Positions 1-6,626 of a DNA stretch of 11,807 nucleotides are shown piece after piece. Position 1 is the first letter of the stretch. Each line of letters starts with the position of its first letter. Source of the DNA: RGIG4074 sp964615285 (GTDB taxonomy: Bacteria > Bacillota > Clostridia > Christensenellales > Borkfalkiaceae); contig CAZTND010000042.1 of assembly GCA_964615285.1 (NCBI GenBank), forward strand, positions 1 through 11,807. Reading direction: 5' to 3'. A program made the translations under genes and the position numbers. The notes beneath the pieces were generated by a model. The model saw only the letters and a program-made list of their open reading frames with translations. It did no database searches and had not been told where the DNA came from.

Positions 1-693
1 CGCCGCGACGAGAGAGAACGCCTTGACTACGCTGGCACCCAGCACGCGGCGACCGTTGGACGAATGCCCGCCGACGATATTGTCCGCAACACTCCGTCCC
101 TGCCGGTTGGCGGGATCCGCCATCGGTAAATTCGACGCGCACGCCCCGCTCCTCTTCCGCCGGGTCGCGCACGCCCGTTCCCGTCCTGACGGAAACGCCA
201 TTGCGGGAGAGTTCCCGCGCGACCAACAGGGCCATTTCGGGATCGAGCGGAGGCATGACCTGCGGCGCAATTTCAGCAAGAGTCACTTTCAACCCGTGCC
301 GAACGAGATTTTCCGCCGTTTCCACGCCGATAAACCCGCCGCCGGCGACCAAAACGGAAGAAACGTTCTCTTGCCGCAGATAGGAAACCACGGACAGCGC
401 ATCGCGGACGTCGCGCAGCGTAAAAACCCCGCGCCGGCCGCCCAGCCGAAAGTCTTTGCCGTGCCGCCGGGCGAAAGCACGAGTTTGTCGTAACTTTCCT
501 CGTATTCTCTTCCGCCCTTCTCCCGCACCCTGACGGTATGGGCGGCACGGTCGATACCGATGACTTCCGCATTTACGCGCACGTCGATTTTGAAACGCTG
601 CCGCAGAAACTGCGGCAGCGCCGGCAGTCCGCACGGCATTGTCCCTCCGGACAGCAAAAACGGACCCGGCATTGCGCCGAGCCCGTTTTTCAA
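1..693 (-). pseudogene. Decayed FAD/NAD-dependent disulfide oxidoreductase (CoA-disulfide reductase / NADH oxidase type), runs off left edge
   Basis: Three blocks match this flavoprotein family but cannot be read as one protein. From about 640 to 431 the frame gives FKIDVRVNAEVIGID and YDKLVLSPGG, the usual text before the NAD domain. From about 430 to 121 another frame gives VFTLRDVRDAL and the NADH-binding VLVAGGGFIGVETAENL, ending at VEFTDGG. From 120 to 1 the first frame returns with ANRQGRSVADNIVG and ASVVKAFSL, which normally lie after the second FAD-binding motif. The first shift is explained by one lost G in the run at 427-430. At about 105-125 roughly 60-70 residues are missing, including the region that normally holds the GD FAD motif. 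The N-terminal FAD-binding GxGxxG segment is also absent; only 68 bp separate the remnant from malic enzyme. The deletions make a sequencing error alone unlikely. The apparent start would be TTG at 693. Family assignment is firm; the exact substrate is unknown. Confidence 0.8.
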
Positions 694-761
694 AAATTTC
701 TGTCTCTTCTTTTTAGTATACGGCGGATTTTTTCATGCTTCCGCCGCACGGCGGCAAGAGC

Positions 762-1934
762 TCAAAGGCGCGCCACGCCCGTGCGCCGTGCCGCCTCTTT
801 GACGGCATTCGCAACGGCGTCCTTGACCTTCGGGTTGAAGGAATCGGGTATGATGTAGTCGGGACGGAGTTCGCTGTCGGGAATGACGCCTGCAATGGCC
901 TCCGCCGCGGCGATCTTCATCTCGTCGTTGATGTCGCGCGCACGCACATCCAGCGCGCCGCGGAAGATGCCGGGGAAGGCGAGGACGTTGTTGATCTGGT
1001 TGGGGAAATCGCTGCGGCCGGTGCCGACGATCTTTGCCCCCGCGGCAAGTGCCTCTTCGGGCATGATCTCGGGAACGGGGTTTGCCATGGCGAAGATGAT
1101 GGGATCGGTGTTCATGGTCTTGACCATCTCTTTGGTCAGGCTGCCGGGAGCGGAGACGCCGATGAACACGTCCGCGCCGCGGACGACGTCCGCAAGCGTG
1201 CCCGCTTTCTTTTCGAGATTGGAGATCTTTGCCATTTCCTGTTTGATGGCGTTGAGCCCCTCTCTGCCGTCATAGATGGCACCCTTGCGGTCGCAGAGGA
1301 TGACCTTTTTGAGTCCCTTGCTCATGAGCAGTTTGGTGATGGCGATGCCCGCCGCGCCCGAACCGTTGACGACGACGGAGATGTCGTCCAACTTTTTGCC
1401 CGTGAGTTTCAGCGCGTTGAGCATTGCCGCCATGGTGACGACGGCGGTGCCGTGCTGGTCATCGTGGAACACGGGAATGTCGCAGACCTCTTTGAGCCGC
1501 TTTTCGATCTCAAAGCAGCGGGGCGCGGAGATGTCCTCCAGGTTGATGCCGCCGAAGCTGCCCGCCAAAAGCTGTACGGTCTTGACGATCTCGTCCACGT
1601 CCTTGGAGCGAACGCAGAGCGGGAAGGCGTCCACGTCGCCGAAGGTCTTGAAGAGGGCGCACTTGCCCTCCATGACGGGCATGCCCGCCTCGGGACCGAT
1701 GTCGCCGAGCCCGAGGACGGCGGTGCCGTCGGTGACGACCGCCACGAGATTGGCGCGGCGGGTGTATACATAGGACAAATCGACGTTCTTGGAAATTTCC
1801 AGGCAGGGTTCGGCGACGCCGGGCGTATACGCCACGGCGAGCTCCTCGCGGTTGGTGATGGGTGCGCGGGTGATGACTTCGATCTTACCCTTCCACTTTT
1901 CGTGCTGCTTGAGTGCAAATTCTTTCTTATCCAT
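762..1934 (-). CDS. Malic enzyme (malate dehydrogenase, oxaloacetate-decarboxylating)
   Basis: This cytosolic enzyme oxidatively decarboxylates malate to pyruvate and CO2 with reduction of NAD(P). The 390-residue length is that of the short bacterial malic enzymes. Visible motifs are VAYTPGVAEPC (35-44, with the catalytic Tyr36), GKCALFK (90-96, Lys91), the metal-binding NLEDISAP (131-138, Glu133 and Asp134), FHDDQHGTA (156-164, Asp159), the dinucleotide-binding GSGAAG (191-196) and FAMANPVPEI (281-290). The ATG at 1934 is preceded by AGGAG at 1946-1950, 11 nt upstream. The gene follows the LDH-family dehydrogenase by 21 nt on the same strand and has no promoter of its own that I can see, so the two are very likely cotranscribed. 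NAD versus NADP preference cannot be read reliably. No clear terminator follows it; the 68 bp before the flavoprotein remnant hold only a weak GC hairpin without a U-tract. Confidence 0.95.
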   Translation of the reverse strand: MDKKEFALKQHEKWKGKIEVITRAPITNREELAVAYTPGVAEPCLEISKNVDLSYVYTRRANLVAVVTDGTAVLGLGDIGPEAGMPVMEGKCALFKTFGDVDAFPLCVRSKDVDEIVKTVQLLAGSFGGINLEDISAPRCFEIEKRLKEVCDIPVFHDDQHGTAVVTMAAMLNALKLTGKKLDDISVVVNGSGAAGIAITKLLMSKGLKKVILCDRKGAIYDGREGLNAIKQEMAKISNLEKKAGTLADVVRGADVFIGVSAPGSLTKEMVKTMNTDPIIFAMANPVPEIMPEEALAAGAKIVGTGRSDFPNQINNVLAFPGIFRGALDVRARDINDEMKIAAAEAIAGVIPDSELRPDYIIPDSFNPKVKDAVANAVKEAARRTGVARL

Positions 1935-1955
1935 TTTTCTATGTTCTCCTGCAAA

Positions 1956-2897
1956 TTAGATTTTCAGATTGTCGAGGAACTCACGGATCTGCCGGGCGGA
2001 ATACTCCAATTTCGTCACTTCATCGCCCTTGAAATCGTAGAGAAGGTGCTGGGACACGCCGTTCGCGCCGACAAAGGCGGGCACGCTGATGCAGACGTCC
2101 TTGATGCCGTAATAATCTTCGAGATAGGAAGTGACGCTGTAAATGCTGTGCGTGTCTTTGAGCACGGTGCGGCACAGCTCGGCGACGACCGCCGCAATGG
2201 CATAGTTGGTGACGCCCTTCTTCTGAATGACCTTTGCGCCCGAAGTGACGACTTCCTGCACCAAAGCCTCTTTGTCGACGGAAATGCCGCGCTTCGCGCA
2301 ATAGGAATCGAAACGCATGCCCGAAATGTGCACGGAACTCCAGACCGCAAACTGCGTTTCGCCGTGTTCGCCAGCCATAAAGCCGTGGATGTTGCGGATG
2401 TCGCCGCCGATCTTGGTGCTCAGAAGATAACGGAACCGGGCACTGTCGAGCACGGCGCCCGTGCCGAACACGCGCCCCATGGGCAGCCCGCTCTCTTTCT
2501 GCATGACGTAGGTCAGAATGTCGACGGGATTGGAGACGACCATGATGACGCCGTCCTGATAATATTTCATGACGTTCCGGATGATGTCCCGCGCAATACC
2601 AATATTCTTATTGGCGAGATCGAGCCGCGTTTCGCCCGGCTTTCTGCCCATGCCCGCCGTGACGATGATGATGTCGCTGTCGGCGACGTCCTGGGCGTAG
2701 GAACCGCTGTGAATGTTGATGGAGCCCATGGTGACCAGCCCGTGGCTGATGTCCAGAGCCTCGCCCTCCGCCTTGTCGGTGTTCACGTCGATAATGGCGA
2801 TCTCACCCGCGAGCCGCTGGGTCGCAATGGAGAATGCGACCGCCGCGCCGACCATACCGGCGCCAATGATACTGATTTTCGAATGTTTCTTTTCCAT
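1956..2897 (-). CDS. LDH/MDH-family 2-hydroxyacid dehydrogenase, predicted malate dehydrogenase
   Basis: NAD-dependent dehydrogenase of the L-lactate/malate dehydrogenase superfamily, about 313 residues. Numbering from the start at 2897, it has the Rossmann GAGMVG (12-17), Asp37 after strand 2 (NAD preference), the active-site loop GRKPGETRLDL (84-94), Asn123 in VSNPVD, Asp151 and Arg154 in VLDSARFR, and catalytic His178 in GEHGETQ. Most of this reads as LDH, including Thr230 in GVTNYAIA. However, the specificity residue (classical position 102), Gln in LDH, is Arg85 here, as in malate dehydrogenases, and the His motif has Glu where LDH has Asp. I infer oxaloacetate/malate activity; database annotation may well say L-lactate dehydrogenase. 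Start choice: ATG codons at 2948 and 2942 lie at or within a few bases of the predicted transcription start and add 17 or 15 lysine-rich residues without LDH counterpart. The ATG at 2897 fits the family but has AAGGA only 2 nt away, so the start is uncertain. Confidence 0.9.
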   Translation of the reverse strand: MEKKHSKISIIGAGMVGAAVAFSIATQRLAGEIAIIDVNTDKAEGEALDISHGLVTMGSINIHSGSYAQDVADSDIIIVTAGMGRKPGETRLDLANKNIGIARDIIRNVMKYYQDGVIMVVSNPVDILTYVMQKESGLPMGRVFGTGAVLDSARFRYLLSTKIGGDIRNIHGFMAGEHGETQFAVWSSVHISGMRFDSYCAKRGISVDKEALVQEVVTSGAKVIQKKGVTNYAIAAVVAELCRTVLKDTHSIYSVTSYLEDYYGIKDVCISVPAFVGANGVSQHLLYDFKGDEVTKLEYSARQIREFLDNLKI

Positions 2898-2953
2898 AGT
2901 CCTTTTCTTCTTGCCCTTTGTGTAGTATTTTTCGGATTTCATATCCATCCTAT

Positions 2954-2983
2954 ATTATAGCACAACCCCGTAAAAATTTGCAA
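2954..2983 (-). promoter_or_regulatory. Promoter of the dehydrogenase - malic enzyme operon
   Basis: On the minus strand, -35 TTGCAA (2978-2983) and -10 TATAAT (2954-2959) are separated by 18 bp, with an extended TGC just before the -10. Transcription would begin near 2947. This places the ATG at 2948 right at the transcript end and argues for the downstream ATG at 2897 as the start. Confidence 0.7.
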
Positions 2984-3081
2984 AGTTTTTGAAGGGATAA
3001 AATAAAAATTTATCGGTATAAAATTATTCTTTCATAATAAGACAGAGATTTTCCTGCTCCGTCCGGACGCCGGCGGAATTT

Positions 3082-3241
3082 TTATGTCAGATCTTCTGAC
3101 CGGAGCGCCGCCGCCACGGCCAGCCTGCCGATCTTTTCCGCCGGCAATGCCCCGGCGGTCGCTTTCAATCCCCGCACCGCGCCGGCATACACGCCCCCGA
3201 TATACGCAAGAGAAGCGGCTCCCGTACAGAATGATGATCAT
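3082..3241 (-). pseudogene. Small unrecognised gene with intact ribosome binding site and a one-base frameshift
   Basis: An ATG at 3241 is preceded by a textbook AAGGAGG six nucleotides upstream, so translation should begin here. After MIIILYG the frame turns into arginine-rich text that looks like an out-of-frame read of GC-rich DNA. The neighbouring frame instead gives a plausible protein: AASLAYIGGVYAGAVRGL, then LPAEKIGRLAVAAALRSEDLT, ending at TAA 3082-3084. Removing one G from the run at 3221-3223 joins the two into a 52-residue product with a hydrophobic N-terminal stretch that could be a single membrane segment. As read, the frame instead runs on to 3032 (69 residues). The cause could be a real mutation, a sequencing indel or, less likely, recoding. 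I do not recognise the family. It is divergent from the MarR regulator, and its leader carries a sequence shared with the marR promoter, so it may be a regulated target or its remnant. Confidence 0.5.
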
Positions 3242-3265
3242 ATCGCTCCTCCTTATTTCTTAAAA

Positions 3266-3276
3266 TGCAATATATT
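3266..3276. promoter_or_regulatory. Candidate MarR operator, copy 1 (leader of the small gene)
   Basis: TGCAATATATT occurs here in the leader of the small minus-strand gene and again, in the same orientation, at 3437-3447 next to the marR transcription start. MarR proteins typically bind AT-rich palindromes in divergent intergenic regions. The assignment is inferred from position and repetition only. Confidence 0.4.
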
Positions 3277-3334
3277 TTTAATAATATGAAATACTGTTCC
3301 CTTTTATTTTTTCGAAAGCTTTTCGATCGTCCTC

Positions 3335-3363
3335 AGTATACCATATCAACGGGAGAACGTCAC
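3335..3363 (-). promoter_or_regulatory. Possible promoter of the small minus-strand gene
   Basis: On the minus strand, TATACT (3335-3340) is preceded by TGG and, 17 bp upstream, by GTGACG (3358-3363, four of six -35 consensus bases). It would give an untranslated leader of roughly 85 nt. The downstream AT-rich stretch offers other possible -10 boxes, so this is tentative. Confidence 0.35.
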
Positions 3364-3406
3364 ACCTTTTTTCACATTTTTTGAGATAAAAATCCCCCTT
3401 CAGGCG

Positions 3407-3435
3407 TTGACAAATCATGAAAAATATATTATAAT
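3407..3435 (+). promoter_or_regulatory. Consensus promoter of the marR gene
   Basis: TTGACA (3407-3412) and TATAAT (3430-3435) are both perfect matches with the ideal 17-bp spacer. The -10 box is embedded in the 12-bp palindrome ATATTATAATAT (3426-3437). Transcription would start near 3442, inside the candidate operator. Confidence 0.85.
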
Positions 3436-3436
3436 A

Positions 3437-3448
3437 TGCAATATATTG
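3437..3448. promoter_or_regulatory. Candidate MarR operator, copy 2 (marR transcription start)
   Basis: CAATATATTG (3439-3448) is a perfect 10-bp palindrome directly downstream of the marR -10 box and covering the predicted start site. It contains most of the 11-bp TGCAATATATT that recurs at 3266-3276. A protein bound here would block marR transcription, which fits autorepression. This is inferred, not shown. Confidence 0.5.
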
Positions 3449-3475
3449 TTAAGATTCATCGGGAGAAGAACAAAA

Positions 3476-3934
3476 ATGAAAAAATCAAAGAAGAAACAAC
3501 TGATCATGAACATGATCTTCCGCGTCTCCAACCTCTGGCAGCAAAAGGGCTGCGAAACCGATTCGGGGCTGACGCTGCGGCAGTTTATGCTGTTGGCGAC
3601 CGTCAGGGACATGCCGGAGAAAAAAACAAATCTCTCCGCCCTCTCCGAGGCGTTCGGCGGAAGCAGGCAGAACGTGCGGCAGCTGGTAAGCGCCCTGACG
3701 CGCAAGGAATTTTTGCATACGGAACAATCCGCCGCAGACAAGCGCGAAACGCTTGTCTCCCTGACGGACAAAGCGGCCGCCTATTTTTCCGAAAACGAGA
3801 ACGCCGGGGAAGAGATCATCCGCCCCGTCTTTGCGGGGATTGGCGAAAAGACGCTGGACGGCGCGCTGGAATGCCTGGAAAAGATGATCAAAAATCTGGA
3901 CGCCGACGAAGACAACGCGGCTGAACAAGAATAA
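3476..3934 (+). CDS. MarR-family winged helix-turn-helix transcriptional regulator
   Basis: This is a 152-residue cytosolic DNA-binding regulator, the usual MarR length. After a basic start, residues 32-46 (LTLRQFMLLATVRDM) match the MarR helix before the winged-helix domain. The HTH spans about 52-78, with recognition helix SRQNVRQLVSAL (63-74). The wing carries the family D-x-R signature, Asp88 and Arg90 in AADKRETLVSLT. The C-terminal helices (about 111-141) would form the dimer interface, and the tail is acidic. The start is ATG 3476 with GGGAG at 3461-3465; upstream TTG in the same frame overlaps the -35 box and is excluded. It is the only plus-strand gene, divergent from the small frameshifted gene and convergent with the trp operon. 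The palindrome at its start site suggests autorepression. Its ligand cannot be read; two cysteines (26 and 133) are present, but no known redox-sensing pattern is evident. Confidence 0.92.
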   Translation: MKKSKKKQLIMNMIFRVSNLWQQKGCETDSGLTLRQFMLLATVRDMPEKKTNLSALSEAFGGSRQNVRQLVSALTRKEFLHTEQSAADKRETLVSLTDKAAAYFSENENAGEEIIRPVFAGIGEKTLDGALECLEKMIKNLDADEDNAAEQE

Positions 3935-3951
3935 ATCGACCACCGCCTTTG

Positions 3952-3998
3952 AAACGAAAAGACCGTGAAAAAATTTTTCCACGGTCTTTTCGTTTTTT
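3952..3998. terminator. Bidirectional terminator between marR and the trp operon
   Basis: A perfect 16-bp stem (AAACGAAAAGACCGTG at 3952-3967 with its complement at 3980-3995) encloses a short A/T loop. On the plus strand it runs into TTTTTT (3993-3998), a good terminator for marR. On the minus strand the stem is followed by a weaker T-rich run and can serve the end of trpA, whose stop lies about 30 bp away. Confidence 0.88.
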
Positions 3999-4026
3999 CT
4001 GTCTTTCCGATCAAAACAGGCGGCGA

Positions 4027-4836
4027 TCAACGGCCGCCTGCCCTGCGGTTTTCTGCCGCATCCGCCCGCATGACGGCTTCTTTCATGCTCCTGACGTATT
4101 CGCGCAGGGACTCTGCGGCATCCGCGCCGCAGCGTTCGACGATCCTGACGATGGCGCTGCCGACGATGGCGCCGTCGGCGATGCGCGCCATCTTTTCCGC
4201 CTGGGCGGGCGTTCCGATGCCGAACCCTATGGCAATCGGATTATCCGTCTCCGCGCGGACGGCGGCGACGATCGATGCAACGTCCGTTTCGATGTTCTCC
4301 CGCATGCCCGTCACGCCCATGGAAGAGACGACGTACACGAACCCTTCCGAATCGCGCGCGATCTTGGCGATCCGCTCGCGGGAAGTGGGCGCCACGAGGG
4401 AAATGACGTCCACGCCGTTGCGCTTTGCCACGTCCGCAATTTCCCCTTTCTCTTCATGAGGCAGGTCGGGCACGATGATGCCGTCCACGCCGAGCGCGGC
4501 GCAACGCGCAAAAAAGCGCTCGTACCCGTAATGGAACACGGGATTCAGATAGGTGAGAAAGACGAGGGGCACGCTGCTCGAACGCCGCACCTGTTCCACA
4601 ATGAAAAATACGCCGTCCACCGTCATGCCGCCCTTGAGCGCGCGGATATTGGCGTCCTGTATCACGACGCCCTCCGCTGTGGGGTCGGAGAAGGGAATGC
4701 CGATCTCGATGAGATCGGCGCCCGCCTCTTCCATCGCCAGAATGTATTCGACCGTCTTTTCCGCCGTCGGGTCGCCCGCCGTCAGAAAAGCGATGAACGC
4801 TTTGCCGCCGCTGAACGCATTTCTGATCTTACTCAT
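4027..4836 (-). CDS. trpA: Tryptophan synthase alpha subunit
   Basis: Cleaves indole-3-glycerol phosphate to indole and glyceraldehyde 3-phosphate and channels indole to TrpB in the cytosolic alpha2-beta2 complex. The 269-residue length is typical. Motifs: FIAFLTAGDPT (14-24), catalytic Glu44 in DLIEIGIPFSDP (41-52), VPDLPHEE (about 123-130), SLVAPTS, YVVSSMGVTG and the phosphate-binding GFGIGTP and GAIVGSAIV. The second acid that is Asp60 in Salmonella TrpA (ADG) is Glu55 here (AEG). The start is ATG 4836, which overlaps the trpB end by 8 bp (stop TAA at 4829-4831) and has GAGGAG 9 nt upstream inside trpB. A longer reading frame upstream is only trpB out of frame. It is the last gene of the operon, followed by the terminator shared with marR. 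Confidence 0.96.
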   Translation of the reverse strand: MSKIRNAFSGGKAFIAFLTAGDPTAEKTVEYILAMEEAGADLIEIGIPFSDPTAEGVVIQDANIRALKGGMTVDGVFFIVEQVRRSSSVPLVFLTYLNPVFHYGYERFFARCAALGVDGIIVPDLPHEEKGEIADVAKRNGVDVISLVAPTSRERIAKIARDSEGFVYVVSSMGVTGMRENIETDVASIVAAVRAETDNPIAIGFGIGTPAQAEKMARIADGAIVGSAIVRIVERCGADAAESLREYVRSMKEAVMRADAAENRRAGGR

Positions 4837-6013
4837 ATATCTGTACTCCTCTGTAGCGGGCGATCGCCGCCACGTCCTTATCGCCCCGCCCCGAAAGGCA
4901 CACGACGACGCTGTCCCCCTTTTTGAGCCCGGGCGCGAGCCGCATCGCCTGCGCCACGGCGTGCGCGCTTTCGATGGCACAGATGATGCCCTCCGTGCGC
5001 GCGAGATATTCAAAGGCTTCCACCGCCTCGTCGTCGGTGATCGGCACATATTCCGCCCGCCCCGTGTCGCGCAGCCAGGCATGTTCGGGACCGATACCCG
5101 GATAATCCAGCCCCGCCGAGATGGAATAGACGGGCGCGATCTGTCCGTTTTCATCCTGGCAGAAATACGACTTCATGCCGTGAAATACGCCGAGGGTCCC
5201 CTTCGCCATGGTCGCGGCGTGATAGGGCGTGTCCACCCCCTTGCCCGCCGCTTCGCAGCCGATGAGGCGCACTTCTTTATCCGGCACGAAGGCGTGGAAC
5301 ATGCCCATGGCGTTGCTGCCGCCCCCCACGCACGCGAGCACCGCCGCGGGGAGTTTGCCCTCCCGCCGCAGTATCTCCGCGCGCGTCTCCCTGCCGATGA
5401 CGCTCTGAAAATCGCGCACGATGGTCGGGAAGGGATGCGGCCCCATGACCGAACCCAAAACGTAATGCGTGTCGCTCACGCGGTTGCTCCATTCGCGCAT
5501 GGTCTCGTTGACGGCGTCCTTCAAAGTCTGCGTGCCGCTGGTCACGGCGTGCACTTTCGCGCCCAGAAGCTCCATGCGGTACACGTTGAGCGCCTGCCGG
5601 TCGGTGTCCACCTTGCCCATGAAAATTTCGCACTCCATACCGAAGAGCGCCGCAACGGTGGCGGTGGCGACGCCGTGCTGTCCCGCGCCCGTCTCGGCGA
5701 TGACCCGCGTCTTGCCCATCTTTTTGGCGAGGAGGGTCTGCCCCAGCACGTTATTGATCTTGTGCGAACCGGTATGGTTGAGGTCCTCGCGCTTCAAGTA
5801 TACCTTCGCGCCGCCGAGATCCTTGGTCATGCGGTCGGCGTAGTATAAAAGCGAGGGCCGCCCCGCGTAATTTTGCAGCAGATCGTTCAGTTCGTCGTTG
5901 AACGCCTTGTCCTTCTTATAATATTCGTACTGCTCTTCCAGGCGGATGAGCTCGTTCATCAGGGTCTCGGAGATATATTGCCCCCCGAACTGCCCGAATC
6001 TTCCTTTATTCAT
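4829..6013 (-). CDS. trpB: Tryptophan synthase beta subunit
   Basis: This PLP enzyme condenses indole with L-serine to make tryptophan, as the partner of TrpA. At 394 residues it is a standard-length TrpB1 type. Visible are the N-terminal GRFGQFGGQYISETL (4-18), PLP lysine Lys85 in HTGSHKINN (80-88), catalytic Glu107 in AETGAGQHG (106-114), the PLP phosphate loop CVGGGSNAMG (228-237), GLDYPGIGPEH (301-311, typical of the alpha-partnered form) and SGRGDKD (374-380). The ATG at 6013 overlaps the trpF end by 8 bp, and GGAGG lies 8 nt upstream inside trpF, which suggests translational coupling. Confidence 0.98.
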   Translation of the reverse strand: MNKGRFGQFGGQYISETLMNELIRLEEQYEYYKKDKAFNDELNDLLQNYAGRPSLLYYADRMTKDLGGAKVYLKREDLNHTGSHKINNVLGQTLLAKKMGKTRVIAETGAGQHGVATATVAALFGMECEIFMGKVDTDRQALNVYRMELLGAKVHAVTSGTQTLKDAVNETMREWSNRVSDTHYVLGSVMGPHPFPTIVRDFQSVIGRETRAEILRREGKLPAAVLACVGGGSNAMGMFHAFVPDKEVRLIGCEAAGKGVDTPYHAATMAKGTLGVFHGMKSYFCQDENGQIAPVYSISAGLDYPGIGPEHAWLRDTGRAEYVPITDDEAVEAFEYLARTEGIICAIESAHAVAQAMRLAPGLKKGDSVVVCLSGRGDKDVAAIARYRGVQIYE

Positions 6014-6620
6014 TGCGTAACCTCCGTATCGCTTCCGCGATTTTTTCTCTGTCTTTTTTGCCGTCCGTCTCCACGCCGCTGCTTACATCCACGGCGAAGG
6101 GATGCACGCGCTTTGCTGCCGCCGCAACGCTGCCGGGCGTCAGCCCGCCCGCCAGAAAGAACGGCTTGCCGATCTTCCCGATCCCGGCATGATCGAACGG
6201 TTTGCCCGTGCCGCCCCCGCCGCTGTCCAGGAGGAGAAAATCGACGGCGGAATTTTCCCAGTGCAGGAGCGTTTTCCCCGCGTCCGGCGCGGTCATGGAG
6301 ACCGCCTTGACGACGGGCAGCCCCGTCGCCCTGCGCACCCGCTCGGCATAATCGGCCGATTCCCGCCCGTGCAGCTGCACGGCGTCGATGACCCCTTCCG
6401 CCGCAAGACGATAAATGAACTCCTCTTCGGCGTCCACAAACACGCCGACGGCACAGATGCGCCCGTCCAGCCGCCGTTTCAGTTCCGCCGCGCGCGCCGC
6501 GCCGATGTACCGGCGGCTCCTTTCCGCGAACACGAACCCGATGTAATCGGGCAAAAATTCGTTGACCGCCGCAATGTCCTCTTCGCGGGTCAGACCGCAG
6601 ATCTTGATCCTGACGTTCAA
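6006..6620 (-). CDS. trpF: Phosphoribosylanthranilate isomerase
   Basis: Carries out the Amadori rearrangement of phosphoribosylanthranilate to CdRP, the step between TrpD and TrpC. It is a 204-residue TIM barrel of usual size. KICGLT (6-11) holds the catalytic Cys8, and LLLDSGGGGTGKPFD (129-143) holds the catalytic Asp132. VQLHG (81-85) and the phosphate-binding FLAGGL and VDVSSGVE are also present. The start is TTG at 6620, the only initiation codon close before the KICG motif, with GGGGAG 9 nt upstream. The gap to the trpC stop is only 6 nt, the only junction in the operon without an overlap. TrpF is a separate gene here, not fused to TrpC. Confidence 0.96.
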   Translation of the reverse strand: MNVRIKICGLTREEDIAAVNEFLPDYIGFVFAERSRRYIGAARAAELKRRLDGRICAVGVFVDAEEEFIYRLAAEGVIDAVQLHGRESADYAERVRRATGLPVVKAVSMTAPDAGKTLLHWENSAVDFLLLDSGGGGTGKPFDHAGIGKIGKPFFLAGGLTPGSVAAAAKRVHPFAVDVSSGVETDGKKDREKIAEAIRRLRNE

Positions 6621-6626
6621 GGCGCT

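Noticed and set aside
721..760. GC-rich hairpin after malic enzyme as a terminator
   Set aside because: The stem is short with a very small loop and no U-tract follows on the minus strand.
735..2960. A 741-residue open frame on the plus strand opposite malic enzyme and the dehydrogenase
   Set aside because: It is an antisense shadow caused by GC-biased third positions of the two real genes; it has no family motifs and lies wholly over well-conserved coding sequence.
2984..3031. AT-rich stretch between the dehydrogenase promoter and the small gene as an additional gene or operator
   Set aside because: Only low-complexity A/T sequence with weak imperfect repeats; no start, ribosome binding site or shared motif.
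3050..3090. Palindromes CGTCCGGACG and CGCCGGCG as a terminator of the small gene
   Set aside because: No T-tract follows in the minus direction, and no plus-strand gene ends here.
3426..3437. Palindrome ATATTATAATAT as an independent operator
   Set aside because: It largely coincides with the TATAAT box, which makes AT palindromes by itself; the neighbouring CAATATATTG is the better operator candidate.
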